64,000 bases of DNA, from contig CM069446.1 of NCBI GenBank assembly GCA_035610835.1, forward strand, positions 53,968,934 to 54,032,933, read 5' to 3'. This DNA comes from Ophiura sarsii (taxonomy: Eukaryota > Echinodermata > Ophiuroidea > Amphilepidida > Ophiuridae). Positions 1-11,462 of this stretch are shown here, piece by piece. Under the pieces are notes generated by a model. It did no database searches. It saw only the letters and a list, made by a program, of their open reading frames with translations, and was not told the origin of the DNA. Positions within the stretch are counted from its first letter, which is position 1, and each line of letters starts with the position of its first letter. The position numbers and the translations under genes were made by a program.

Positions 1-395
1 GAGAGCGGTCAAACTTAGAGTGAATGTAAAGAACTTCTGTCTTAGAATCATTGAATTTCAGTTTGTTCTGCGTCATCCATTCCTTGATTTGAAGAACACC
101 GCTCTGGATTGAGCTGATGGCTGATGCAGTATTAGACTTAGTGAATGAAAGATATAATTGGTTATCATCAGCATATTGGTGAAAGTTGAGGTTAAGGTGA
201 CGAATCAGATTTCCAAGAGGAGAAATGTAGATGGAAAACAGCAGTGGTCCTAAAACTGAGCCTTGAGGCACTCCGAAGTTTAGCAATTTTGATGATGAAG
301 TGCTACCTTTAACAGAAACGGACTGAAATCTACCAGTGAGGTAGGAGCGAATCCATTGTAGAGCAACTCCTTTGATACCAAGGTTGGAAAGACGC
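1..395 (-). pseudogene. LINE reverse transcriptase fragment (Jockey/CR1-like group)
   Basis: Reading the minus strand from about 395 down to 1 gives one open frame with reverse transcriptase motifs in the right order: a WIRSYLTGR segment, then FGVPQGSVLGPLLFSIY, then the catalytic box HQYADDNQLY, then a thumb-proximal segment WMTQNKLKFNDSKTE. These are the fingers/palm motifs of APE-type non-LTR retrotransposons. The fragment runs off the left edge of the window and its reading frame is lost upstream of about 395 at an in-frame stop. It is part of a decayed copy; no target-site duplication can be assigned. Confidence 0.85.
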
Positions 396-536
396 TAGTA
401 AGAATGAGTAGGGTCTACGCAGTGGCATGACCATTATATAAACAGGGAGGGTGCAAGAAACACAATGATTGCCTCTCTACATTGGCTTTTAATGGTCCAA
501 TTATACTTTAGACCAACTTCAAGCCAATTTAAACTA
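396..536. other. Unassigned spacer
   Basis: Short stretch between the LINE fragment and the palindrome. No coding or repeat signal was recognised. Confidence 0.5.
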
Positions 537-628
537 TAGTATTGAGTTACTATAGTCATGTCGGTTATTTCTCGACGATATATATATCGTCGAGAAATAA
601 CCGACATGACTATAGTAACTCAATACTA
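537..628. repeat. 92-bp perfect palindrome with no spacer
   Basis: Bases 537-582 are the exact reverse complement of 583-628, with the symmetry centre between 582 and 583 and no loop. The centre is CGACGATATATATATCGTCG. Every base pair of both arms was checked. The sequence could be an intact hairpin transposon-like repeat or a junction of an inverted duplication. Short open frames across it are products of the symmetry. Confidence 0.95.
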
Positions 629-2177
629 AACAAATTTGCGCGTGCGTGGAGCGCGTGGCAATTTGCAATTCACACTTAAATTTGCCATGATTGAGTCTAT
701 AGACTAATTTCTTAAATATCATAAACTTAATTTATTAGGCACACGCGCGGTACTTATATAGTATATTATGATTCCCATTGCTAAATTAATATTAAAAGCA
801 ATTTGAATAAACTGTTATATGAATATAATATCATTTTTTATTGGGACGGGCGGAAGCTGTTGGATTTTTAACGTTGAATCCGGATAAAAACACTATGACG
901 CGCACCCCTCTTGATTAGGAAAAACGTATGAAATAATCATAAATTCATAAATAATTAAAACAACCCATCGATTTATCTATTAAATGTATTTGTAAATGTA
1001 ATTAAAAAACAATGAACAAGAAATATAATAGTCAATCAATGATTAAATTTGTTTTATTTTATTGAAATGCGATTGATAGATTACTTGAATAATGACTAAA
1101 ATTGATATATTTATTTTTGCTTTTAGTATCAAATAATATTAATGAATGAACTGTTGGAATCAGTAATAGACAACATCAATAAGTTAATAATTAATTAACA
1201 ATCTTATTAATAAGTTAATTAATCAATTCGAGAATAAATGGATTAATTATAGATTGGTATAGTGATTCATTTCAATAATTAAGTTGATTTAATTGTATTT
1301 TCTATTCATTTACTTGATTTTCAAATAATGTTAATAAATTAAGTGTTTTGAATAATTAATTAAGTTCTTTATTTATATTTATATAAATTAATAAATAGAT
1401 AAATACATTCATACAAATGATGGAATATATGTGCTATGAATAATATCGTGCTGTATTTTTATTACAATACATTTCCATTTATCCAAATTCAATGAAGGCT
1501 ATTAATTGAAAATAATTTAATAGGTATAGGTCAATACATGTATTATAAATGCGTAAGTGTTGTTTTGAAAGAAATTAGACAAATTAGACAAATCAATGCA
1601 CGCGCGCTGATGTTGATGTGTGAATAATGGTTCGACCCTGCACGGGGTGCTATTGTGAGTATATCAACATTTGCGCAAGTGCATTGATTTTCTATTTTTT
1701 TTCGAGAAACAAAACATACGCATGTATTGACCAGATTCATACACGACAATAATACAAATCAAAATTCACAATTTGAGCATAATATTAATCTATCTTATTT
1801 ATAACGAATAAAAACATCATCAAACATGTTAACAAGTTTGCTACCAATTGGATTGTAATTGTGTCTTATATCATGCAAAATAATAAACATTTCTCTTCGG
1901 AATAAAGATAAATTTACTTATTTTCAAGCAAAAATAAATATCACAAACAACTATAAAAAATATAATACATTATAAACTTTAAAAATAATTACAAAATATC
2001 AATAACGAATAGAAGTACCATTTTTTGATTTTGAGTAATTGTTAAGTATGTGTATATCTTGTAGCCTTATTCTGAATCCTAAATATAATCTATACTTTAC
2101 TTGCCAAAATAATAGAATCTAAGCCTACTACAACACCCACCATTTTATTATTGTCTCATTTTCTGAATCTTTGCCCC
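629..2177. other. AT-rich non-coding DNA
   Basis: Very AT-rich stretch with many short TTAAT/ATTAAT repeats, especially 1000-1530. No domain-bearing reading frame or RNA gene was found. The 68-codon frame near 1543-1749 has no recognisable features. Confidence 0.6.
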
Positions 2178-2458
2178 TTAGGCCAAACAAAGAAGAAGGT
2201 CTGTCTCAGAAGCCTGCCCGCATTGGTATGTGAAATGAGCAACGGCGCGTAGGTCTATGCGCTGGGGGCTAAAAACCTTTTCTTCTTTTTTTGATTTTTT
2301 TTTGATTTTTTTTCTTTCCTTTTTTTTCTTTCTTTTTTTTGGATTTAAAAAAAAAACAGTTTAAAAAAGTTCTCCGTAAGCTTGGATAAGCAAAAAAATC
2401 AAAAAAAAGCACAGCACATAGCCTTTTTGCACAATGTTTCTTTGTTTAATTGGCCTTA
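2178..2458. mobile_element. Possible small inverted-repeat (MITE-like) element
   Basis: Imperfect terminal inverted repeats bound a segment of about 280 bp: TTAGGCCAAACAAAGAA at 2178-2194 and its near reverse complement at 2438-2458, which has four extra bases. The inside contains T-rich and A-rich runs (about 2278-2400). No target-site duplication can be fixed with certainty. Called from the inverted ends only. Confidence 0.4.
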
Positions 2459-3309
2459 CTTAATAATGTATAGTTATGTTACGTCCGAGTGGTTGTACCT
2501 GGTCACACGCATTTAAAAAAAAATTAGATCACAGTATAAGCTACCGAAAATAATGTGGACACAAATATATTGGTTTAAATATTTAAACAAATCATCATTG
2601 CGTGATTTTTTTTACTATGGTGAGGTCTCTGTTAAAATTCACACTATATTAATTTGAACATAACATGTAATAAATACCCCTATTTTGAACTGTAATAAGA
2701 GGTCTGCCGTTTCGAAATAGAATATATCAGGAATATCGTGTTTATACCTACCTTTCAACTTCATGCCTTCACGCAGGTATGATTTCATGGATTATTGCTA
2801 AAAGACCCAATAATCAAATTATACATGATCAAGTCATGTCCTTTGCAATCCTTAAATTCATTTTGATGTCCACATTTACAAAGCGAACCTTCAATTTCCA
2901 TATAGGAAGATTACGGATTTCCCGGTTTCCAAATTCTTCAAATTGAATTCAATAGCCTTTTTCGATTCAACCGAAATATATACACATTTGTAACCTAAAA
3001 TGTTAATGCCAAAAGTCTCCTCCGCCATTGATGAATCATCCATGAAACAAATGAAAACGGTATAATATGTACTTAAGTAACATTTTGATGAATTGAATTA
3101 TGGGTGTGTACCTCATATTTGTGCTCATTCCATGTTGTCAATCAACGCCCGTCCTCCATGGTTCTGGTAAGACCCTAACATAATAATGTCAAGAAACTGC
3201 AACAAACTGATCTCCCGAATATTGTTCGTTCAATCAATAAACCGTTCGAATGACAACCACCAAATCCAAACACCGCGAAACCCACAAACCGCTAAACCCG
3301 AGAACCGCT
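2459..3309. other. Non-coding, nothing recognised
   Basis: AT-rich sequence without a supported gene, RNA or repeat. Confidence 0.5.
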
Positions 3310-3935
3310 CTAGTTGTTTAATTTGTTCTATTGGCTAAAAAACCAAACAAATTTGGACTCAGAAGAAACTTGAAAAAGACTATGCTATGTATATATTCTG
3401 CGAAAGGATCGCCGGAGAGACTGTTTACGTTTTACAAGGACATTGTGCATACAATGTGTACTCTAGATTACTTATATCAATAAATATCTTTATTATTGTT
3501 CACATGGTATCAATGTTTCATAGTATAATGGAATGACAGGATAAATGTTAAAATACAATCAGGTGTTAAACCCATGAAAGTCAAAATTGTGCTGTGCCGT
3601 AGAAGTACAGACTTGTAGAAAAAGAAATCTACACGATCAAACTACCAACATGTTCTGGAAATTCAAGTTATTTCCATCTTCATATTATTACAAATTGTAA
3701 TAACAAGTTAAACTAAAACCTGTTGTATTGAATGATGTTATAATTGGTTCAGATCAGAAATAACATCATTTTTAAAATTTACTTCTGTTTGATGATCATG
3801 AATGCATTTAGGAAGTGAAACCAATAATCACTTCAATATCATAATGATATTTATTGTTTATGCTTGATATGATATTCAACATGTATAAAAAGTTATCACC
3901 AAAATGACTTCAAAATAAGTCTTACTCTTGATGTT
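3310..3935. repeat. Dispersed duplicated segment (copy A)
   Basis: This stretch aligns with 18370-18915. Shared landmarks in the same order include TATATTCTGCGAAAGGATCG, a TTTACAAGGACATTG segment, GGTATCAATGTTTCATA, and GTATAAAAAGTTATCACC followed by AAAATGACTTC. The left end (about 3310-3410) also resembles 13400-13490, just beyond BTB copy 1. It may be 3' flank of the BTB gene family or an unrelated dispersed repeat. No coding potential is evident. Confidence 0.7.
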
Positions 3936-5589
3936 GTTTGGTTGGTTCGAACCGGTCATGACTGACAGCTCGTGACCTTACAGATACTACGCAACAAATA
4001 ACGATTTTCAGCAAAGGAGTAACAATCACGGAGAGGGTGTCCAGTATTCGATTTGATTGATTTAGAATCAGTTCGTCATCAAACTCCGTCGGGAACTCGC
4101 ACGTAAAACTTCTGAGTTGAAAATCATGATTCAACGTTATTTGTTGCAGTATTTTCTAGGAATTAAATAAAACATAAATATATATAAGTTGGATTCAAGT
4201 TTAGTGTAATTTAGAGTCGTGAAGCACCCGCTCGGATGGACGACTCTTCATAGCTGTTATTAAGAACTTGCTTTCTGCGTGTTCATGAGTGACGTATATG
4301 GAAATATGGTGTTCAGTGGGCTCACTTTACTTATCAATTGGTGTCATGATTTAGTTGAATATGGATAGTATGATTGCATAATAAGTTTACATCTCACGCC
4401 AAATGCTGCAGTCAGCTAGAATGTCACGCAAATGGTCGCTATTTTCTTTTTAAGCCAGCGCGAATGACCCCGCTCGGCCAACGGACGGATGAAAATGAGA
4501 AGAGTTTTAAATTTACTATTTTTGTGTCATTTCAGGTAAAATCTCCACTATAAATTAGTTAGTATGGTTGGCAAGGCTTCAATCTGAGTTAATACGGGTA
4601 ATTTGATCCTTTAAAATGATATGTAGACCTAAAATACTGAAAACAGTATCGCAATTTTTCTGCAATATTTACATTGAAAAATGTGTCAATGAATTCGCCA
4701 TATCTCGTTAGAAATGGTCACTACCCTCCTAAATATTTCGCAGCAAATAAAGTGTAGGATTCGTCTCCGTAAAAGTCAACATTCGGAAGGCTTATTGCTT
4801 CAAACGGTCAAGACCAGGAAAATAAGATATACAGACGATTTTAGTTTGGCAGATTTTGCACATTCTGACATTCTCTGTGTAGAAAGTCGCGTTACCGATC
4901 GATGAACCTATTGTCCCGGCAAGATAAAGTAAACCAACCGTGCGTGTAGTGTGGCGGGAAACACATGGGTTTTTTTCAAATGGATATCCCTAACATATGC
5001 TATGTCTGTATAGAGAGCATATGGAACCACAGCAAAATTCCGATCTTTCCACAAAAACTGTATATTTCATGTGAATATTTAAAGCAGATAATCATTCTCA
5101 ACCCTTCTAATCGTTTTACTATATGAAAGATCAATGCTTCAAATTGAAGTCTGTGTTAACAAATTAATATTCAAATAATTCAAACGGTCACGACCAGGGT
5201 TTTTAATCGGATATCAGATATTATGATCATTTTACCTTGTTTTAAAATCAAGAATTACATCATTTTATACAGTCATAAAGTCATCAATCTGATATGAATG
5301 ATAGCAGAAAATGATAAATTAAACAACTGTGAATAAAACAGTCTACATACATATTCTGGTTTTATGAGAAAGCGATCTAAAGTGAGCTCTTCTATTCGAA
5401 AAATTTCGGAAATCATCGGAGATTGCATATTGCAATTACATCCCGTGAAAAGAAAAAAATGACCTTGCCGTGCACAGATGGTGACCTGCTGGTTGACTGA
5501 CTGTAGATAAGTGCTATCGTTAGAAAGCTGTTTCATGCGTGTTCTTGACGGGCATAGAAATACGGGTCCTCGCTAGCTGAAGTACTATA
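3936..5589. other. Non-coding, nothing recognised
   Basis: Short open frames (for example minus 3922-4134, plus 4714-4905, minus 5273-5536) lack domains, and neither a start context nor splice signals support them. A short motif, TTCAAACGGTCA followed by GACCAGG, occurs near 4799 and near 5179. No gene is called. Confidence 0.5.
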
Positions 5590-7045
5590 ATATAAGTTGT
5601 CATCAAAGCGTATAAACATGATCTATTGTGCAATAGCAAGAGTTTATGTCCTTGATACTCCAGCTGTCCATCAGTGCCACAGTACCACGGTGCCCGTAAT
5701 AATCCAGGGATCTACATAAGGCCTACCTAGACTACGCTAAATATTATTATAGGTATCCCATAATGAGACATGAACTAACCCATGAACTAGCATCTGATGA
5801 CGTCATCATCAAAAAACAGATTAGAAACACTAGCTCTGGATCACACACAATCCACTGAGGAAGACAACAGACAAGTTGTTGAAACCTGTATGGAAAAATA
5901 GTAAGTTTCCATTCTGGAATTTTTCTACGAAAAATTCATAATGTTCTTTTGAATTCCTGATGAAACTATTTCATGATGAACTAACCCTCACATGTAGGTA
6001 TATTTGATCAGGTGGTCCTTTCCTATAAAATCCAGTTATCACAGGTGCCCTTAATATTCCACCACATACTTCAGGTATCCATGTGCCCTACTAATCCATT
6101 TATTCATGCTATGTAGGCCTAGAATTTGAGTTTTATAATGGGGTAGTTAGTGAGGCGCGGAAGAGGAGGGGTGTCAAGGGCCACCCTTGAAATCCAGTTA
6201 TCACGGGCGCCCTTAATATTTCACCCCATACTCTAGCCTCCAGGTATCCATGTGCACTTAATAATCCATGTGTTCATATTATGTAGGACTAGGATTTGAG
6301 TTTTATAGTGGGTAGTTAGTGAGGCGGCAGAAGAGGAGTGTAGGGGTGGGGGGGGGGGGGGGGGGGGGAAGGGGGGGGGGAAGGGGGGGGGGCCCTAGAT
6401 TTCACGACGCCCCCATCCCATAAAAGTTGTCAAGTCTCCAATAGAACACGTGTATTAAATAGGTCCGCGACGCCACTGGTTCTTTTTAGTGGGGTCTTAA
6501 GTTTTATAGTGGGGTCTTTTATATAGTTGGTGGGGGTGGGATCACCTGATCACTTTGTACCCAGTTCAGCACTGTGAGCCATCCGTTTATTTTATTTTTC
6601 GGCCTATTGATATTAAATTATTTCTCCAGTAGGCAGGCCTAGTCCTAAACGTTAGTGCAATTACCATAGATGATATTTTGCTCACACCATTCCTTTAGCT
6701 ACGCTTTTCGCCACTAACGCGTGTGCACCTTATGGTTTGCGCCATTACGCGTGCGCCGGTAACCGCGCAATTACGCGTGCGCTGGCGATCACCCGATTAC
6801 GCGTGCGGTGCGCCGGCCATCGCCATGGCGTGTCCAGCGTATACGCGGCGCGTAGCAATAACATAGCAACGGGCTAAAAAACCTCGAATTTCACGGAATC
6901 TAACCAAAATTAAAAAAATCAAACATAAACTGGTTCGTCGTGGGACCCATACGCACTCGCACAGAAAGTTTGAAGTCAATCGAAGGTGCGGAAAGGGGAG
7001 AACATCTCCGTACAAGAATTGGCGATTCCGTATTATTATATAGAC
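5590..7045. repeat. 1.4-kb repeat, copy A
   Basis: Diverged direct copy of 7548-8912. Matching blocks include ATCAAAGCGTATA, the AATCCAGGGATCT block, TTTCGGCCTATTGA, and the terminal part with repeated TTACGCGTGCGC, CACCATGGCGTG-like and CGGAAAGGGGAGAACATCTC segments. The last 350 bp are relatively GC-rich, unlike the surroundings. Open frames in it (minus 6797-7075) are low-complexity repeat reads, not genes. It is probably a decayed transposon or compound repeat; class unknown. Confidence 0.8.
6348..6392. repeat. Poly(G) tract
   Basis: Long G run of 21 bases followed by further G runs broken by AA. It lies inside repeat copy A and is absent from copy B. Confidence 0.9.
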
Positions 7046-7354
7046 TAGCGGCGTACCCTCGCTACGCTCGGGCACTCGCTAGCTGAGTATTATTATCTAA
7101 ATTAGATACCTTCATGATTTGTATCAAAATGGGCGTAGATAATGAGTTCAAAATTGTAGATCCCTGAATTTTTTTTTTTCTCATTTGAAATAGACTTTGT
7201 TCACAGAAATTGAGTTTTGTGATATCGTTGAATCTCGGACCCAATTTCAATACCCCATTTAGGAGGGAAGCATTGTTATAGTTACCCCATTTGTTGGATG
7301 TGCCTCTTTTTACTTCAGGCTTTTCTTCCATCTTTTCTAACTTTCATTTCATTC
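7046..7354. other. Unassigned, possible repeat end
   Basis: Begins with GACTAGCGGCGTACCCTCGC, which looks like the edge of another repeat, then AT-rich sequence. No gene is supported. Confidence 0.4.
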
Positions 7355-7480
7355 AGCCAGCATGCTTATATAGGCTTTTTAAGCCTGGCCCGAGCATTTT
7401 GCTTGAGCCTGGTCCCTTCAGGACCCAAGCGTGTGTCCGTACGGACCGACGGTTTAAACAAACAAACAAACAAACAAACC
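7355..7480 (+). repeat. Short interspersed repeat with (CAAA)n tail, copy A
   Basis: About 110 bp nearly identical to 49954-50069: CAGCATGCTTATATAGGCTT, then AAGCCTGGCCCGAGCA, TGGTCCCTTCAGGACC and GTGTGTCCGTACGGACC. Here it ends in a CAAA microsatellite, as many SINE/LINE 3' ends do. The inner part is rich in small inverted repeats (GGTCC...GGACC, TCCGTACGGA). No Pol III B-box consensus was found, so the class is open. Confidence 0.75.
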
Positions 7481-7547
7481 CAAAATGTGCAGTACCAACC
7501 CCATACCCCATATAGTGTATACATGGTATAGAAGATAGTGTGCGGTT

Positions 7548-8912
7548 AGTCGTCAACATGATCAAAGCGTATATAGGCTATTGTGCAATAGCAAGTGGTC
7601 CTTGATACTCAGGTGCCCTTAATCCTAATATCGGTGCCACGGCGCCCTTAATAATCCAGGGATCTTAATAAGGCCTACCCAGAAACGCTAACTATTAGTA
7701 GGTATCCCATAATAAGACATGAAATAACCACTCTGGTAGTAGGGCCATACATCCTTAAAATCCAGTTATGAGGTACCCTTAATATTCCATACTCCAGGTA
7801 CCCAGTGTACCCTTATAATCCAGACAGGCCTACCCACCCCATGTGTTCATACACACGTGTAGGCCTAGATTTCACAACCTCCTTCGCGGACGCCCCCGCC
7901 CCCCTAAAATTGCCAAGTCTCTCATAGAACACGCCGCCGCTGTATTAACATATTAAATCAATTTAGGTCCGCGACGCCACTGGTTTTTTTAGTGGTTTTA
8001 TTAAGTTTTATAGTGGGTCTTTCATAGTTGGCGGGAGGCGTGTTTTCACCATGATCACTTTGTACCCACCCAGTTCAGTGTTAGCCATCCGTTTATTTTA
8101 TTTTTCGGCCTATTGACATTAAATTATTTCTGCATGCATATTTACTCTAACAGTTCCGTGTTTATTTATAGGCCTATCCCCCATGTATAATATGATATCA
8201 CGGTTTTCTGGCCTATCTATGATTTTATATAGCGCGCCCTGCCCATGGCCCGCATTGTGGATGGGTCCCCGATGGGACTGAGGCACTGTCGTATAAACGC
8301 ATTTTCCCTGTCACTATTTATTAACACATGTTATCCTGGATGCAGGCCTACGGTTTGCGCCTTATACGGTTTGCGCCGGCCTTGCTCCCAGCTCCTTCAA
8401 AGGGGTTCGTGTATACCCTGGCTATATGATTGACTTTTTGTTGTTGTCTCATCATGCCATTTTCTTGTACTATAGGGTTTTCACTATGGAGCAACGGATG
8501 CTTGCCGCCTTTACTCTACCACATAACAAACTACGCTTTGCGCCACTAACGCGTGTGCACCTACGCGTGTTCCGGTATCGCCCGATTACGCGTGCGCCGG
8601 CAATCGGCGCCTGACTACGCGTGCGCCGGCAATCGCCTGAATACTCGCGCGCCGACAATCGCCCGATTACGCGAGTTGTGCGCCGGCCATCACCATGGCG
8701 TGCTCAGCGTATACGCGACGCGTAGCAATAATGTAGCAACGGGCTAAAAAAGCCCAAATTTCACAAAATCTAACCCAAAATAATAAAATCAAACATAAAC
8801 TGGACAATTGTGGGACCCATACGCACTCGCACAGAAAATTTGAAGTCAATCGAAGGTGCGGAAAGGGGAGAACATCTCCGTACAAAAATGGGCAACTCCG
8901 TATTATATATAT
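7548..8912. repeat. 1.4-kb repeat, copy B
   Basis: Second, diverged copy of the 5590-7045 repeat in the same orientation, separated from it by about 500 bp. It lacks the poly(G) tract. The GC-rich end (about 8520-8890) has more copies of the TTACGCGTGCGCCGGC motif than copy A, so this motif has expanded locally. Its short open frames on both strands are repeat reads. Confidence 0.8.
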
Positions 8913-9304
8913 GATGTGCTCATTTCACGCACCGAATCTTGACCAGAGATATTGTAGTGTCAACATGTCAATAGGAATGATAAGATTGAATTAACTGCGT
9001 TTTCTGAGATTTCTGCAGTGGCTTATTTTGGAAGTCGCACATAGCGGAACAAGTTTTCATTCATGCCATATTTATATTAGGCATGAACCCCCAGGTAGTG
9101 AATACAAACCATTATGCTGGAAGTGGCATGGCAAGCACTAAGGTGACAGTTCCATTTATTCTCGATAAATGTATCGACAATAAATGCAATACTGTATATC
9201 GGGGCGTGATACGTTTTGAGGCTTGATAAAATAGACATTTGGACTCGATAACGAGCTCGCTACGAAGTTCATGCCAGTGGTCACTAATTAATACCCCGGG
9301 TATT
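8913..9304. other. Non-coding, nothing recognised
   Basis: No supported feature. Confidence 0.5.
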
Positions 9305-9706
9305 TTAAGCAAACACACCAGGATAAAAATGTTTATTTACATACCGTACCACTTGTCCTTCATTCCATTTACACAAGGGTGTTATGATGGTCGATTTATA
9401 TTCCCTTAGTGCTCGATATACTCTTTGAAAAATATTAGCAATGTTGGGTAAAATAATACACTTCACTAGGGTAAAAAGGGAACATGGTTGTTTTATGGGT
9501 AAACATTGGTTGTGTAGAGTCTTACTCAACACATATAGACTATGGGACGATGGCCTGTATCTTTCACTCTTGTAGTCCACCTCTGGGCAGAACATGAAAT
9601 TATTACCAAAAGGTTGCAAATATATCCCTAAACACAAATTCACCTGATCCCACGTTCGTAGGTTGCACGTTATGACCCTAGACCTCGATTTAGGGTCAAA
9701 GGTCAC
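9305..9706 (-). other. Unrecognised 133-codon open frame
   Basis: Longest open frame in this region on the minus strand, ATG at 9706, stop at 9305. The translation is cysteine- and basic-residue rich without a recognisable domain, signal peptide or membrane segment. No splice or promoter evidence supports it, and it may be a chance frame or transposon remnant. The downstream 9707-10010 is AT-rich non-coding DNA. Confidence 0.15.
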
Positions 9707-10109
9707 ATGTGTTTCAATGGGAAGTCAAAAACTAAATTTAACATGGTAAAAAAATTAAAAAATGAGCTATTGACTATAAGAAATATATTAAATTGTTGGG
9801 ATAAGTGTTTTAAACAAAAAAGTCAATTACAACTTTGATCGTAGATCAAAAGTTTTTGAACTGTGACCTTTTGAAAATTACAAGTTGGCCAAAATAGACC
9901 ATTTTGGTCATATTTTCGCAAAATTGGCACAAAAATGACATGTTATCATCATTAAAAAAATATTTTGACTCATTATGAATTGATAAACCATGTTATAATG
10001 TTGGTATATAGATGTATCTTACATTACAACACATTTCAAAAGTCAATGGTATGCTGATGCCATGGCAACCAGCTTTAATATCAGGTCAAGTCAAGTTATT
10101 TTATATCAT

Positions 10110-10386
10110 GAACATTTCTACATGTGTCAACATTGCGTTGTCATGGTTTGCGGTTTTGAAAGAGATAAAAGATTACCCTTTGAAGTTTGAACCCATCTTT
10201 TAAAACCACTCAAAAGCCCTTTGTGAGTGTGAGTAAATCGGATGTTAAGTTTACTCCATATTCAATAGAGACGTCCGTACCAGGGGGAATACATATTGTT
10301 CTGAATGAGCTCACGCAGTGAAGTGTGTGACAATCAGTGGAATTCTAGAATCCAGTGACAAGTTTAGGCATTCGTCTTTCATCGCA
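10110..10386 (+). other. BTB copy 1: upstream block and non-coding first exon
   Basis: This stretch aligns with 31860-32138 upstream of BTB copy 2, including TTGTCATGG.TTGCGGTTTTG, CTTTGTGAGTGTGAGTAAAT, GTTTACTCCATATTCA and CAAGTTTAGGCATTCGTCTT. Conservation continues to ATCGCA followed by GTAAGTA, a strong splice donor with GT at 10387-10388. The promoter and the first non-coding exon should lie in this block. The exact start site cannot be fixed; no clear TATA box was seen. Confidence 0.65.
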
Positions 10387-11439
10387 GTAAGTAAGAATAC
10401 TCTAATAGCTCGAATGAAATAAGGGTCAGAGATGGAATGTTATCACTGTGTCTGTGTGCCGGGGTTTGTGTTTGATGCATTTGATGTCATTTGAACGCCT
10501 ATTTTAACGACTGTATGAACCTATTGATACCACGTGAAAGATTGATATCTTGGCTACATATGACCAACATCTCAGTACTCTAGGCCGGGGTATGTTCGCC
10601 CACAGGCCGGAGAAAGTTCGCCCTAGGCTCAGAATTAGGCTACACAAAGTACCATAATATCCAATACATAAAGATTCGTTATTCTTCGTTACTTTATTCA
10701 AAAATAAAATTTAAGGGTCCAAAATATAGGATGGGGCACTTTTGCGGAACATACTCGGTCCGAATTTAAAAGTAATAAGAAATACCACTTTTTGAAATAT
10801 TCTCCTCTAATATTAGTGTGGCTCCATTCCTGATAACTAATTTTATAATTACAATTATCCTGTAATAGGAAACTACAATTTTGAAATTATGCAAAATCAA
10901 AACTATATAAATTCCTATTGGCGAACCTGCCCCATCATAGGGCCATATTAGGGCGTATGTGCCACATACATTGATGGGTTGTTAATTGCATCAAATCAAT
11001 AATCAATCCCATACCTACCTAATGATAATTTACATTAAAACCTTTTCTGCGAATATCTTTGGAAAAAAATCAGTATGAAAAATGGAAGAAAATTCACTTT
11101 TGCGAGGCAAAACTGTTTTTTGGATAATAAGTTGACAAATATGTTACGGTGATCTGTCACATTAATGTGGGAAGCTTACAACATATCACTGTATCTATTG
11201 TGTTCGCCAAATTCAACCAGTGGCCACAAAGATGAGAATCACGTGGTGGGCGAACCTGCCCATAGGGCGTACACCCCCAGTCTCCCCTACTGACGAAATA
11301 TGGATACGACATAATCCACAGACATGATCCTTGGCAATCGACATGTTAGATTGTCATCTCGGGTATTATATTAGTAATAAGAAACCAAACCATGATTTTA
11401 ATATGATATTAAGATTAATTAACCGTTTACATTTTGTAG
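10387..11439 (+). other. BTB copy 1: 5'UTR intron
   Basis: The intron starts GTAAGTA and ends TTTACATTTTGTAG; the next exon begins GTCTATAAAG at 11440, matching GTCTATGAAG at 32681 in copy 2. It is 1053 bp long compared with 542 bp in copy 2. The difference is accounted for largely by the inserted element at 10583-11287. Confidence 0.75.
10583..11287. mobile_element. TA-flanked small DNA transposon in BTB intron
   Basis: About 705 bp bounded by G-rich, imperfect inverted ends: left GGGGTATGTTCGCCCAC, right GTGGGCGAACCTGCCC followed by TAGGGCGTACACCCCCAG. TA dinucleotides flank both sides (10581-10582 and 11288-11289). There is no transposase frame, so it is non-autonomous. It is absent from the equivalent intron of BTB copy 2. 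End style and TA target resemble the element at 52652-53440. Confidence 0.6.
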
Positions 11440-11462
11440 GTCTATAAAGTAATACAGCCACT

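Noticed and set aside
6797..7075. Minus-strand frame rich in Arg/Tyr near a GC-rich block
   Set aside because: It spans two repeat edges, and the matching frame at 8667-8885 is simply the second repeat copy.
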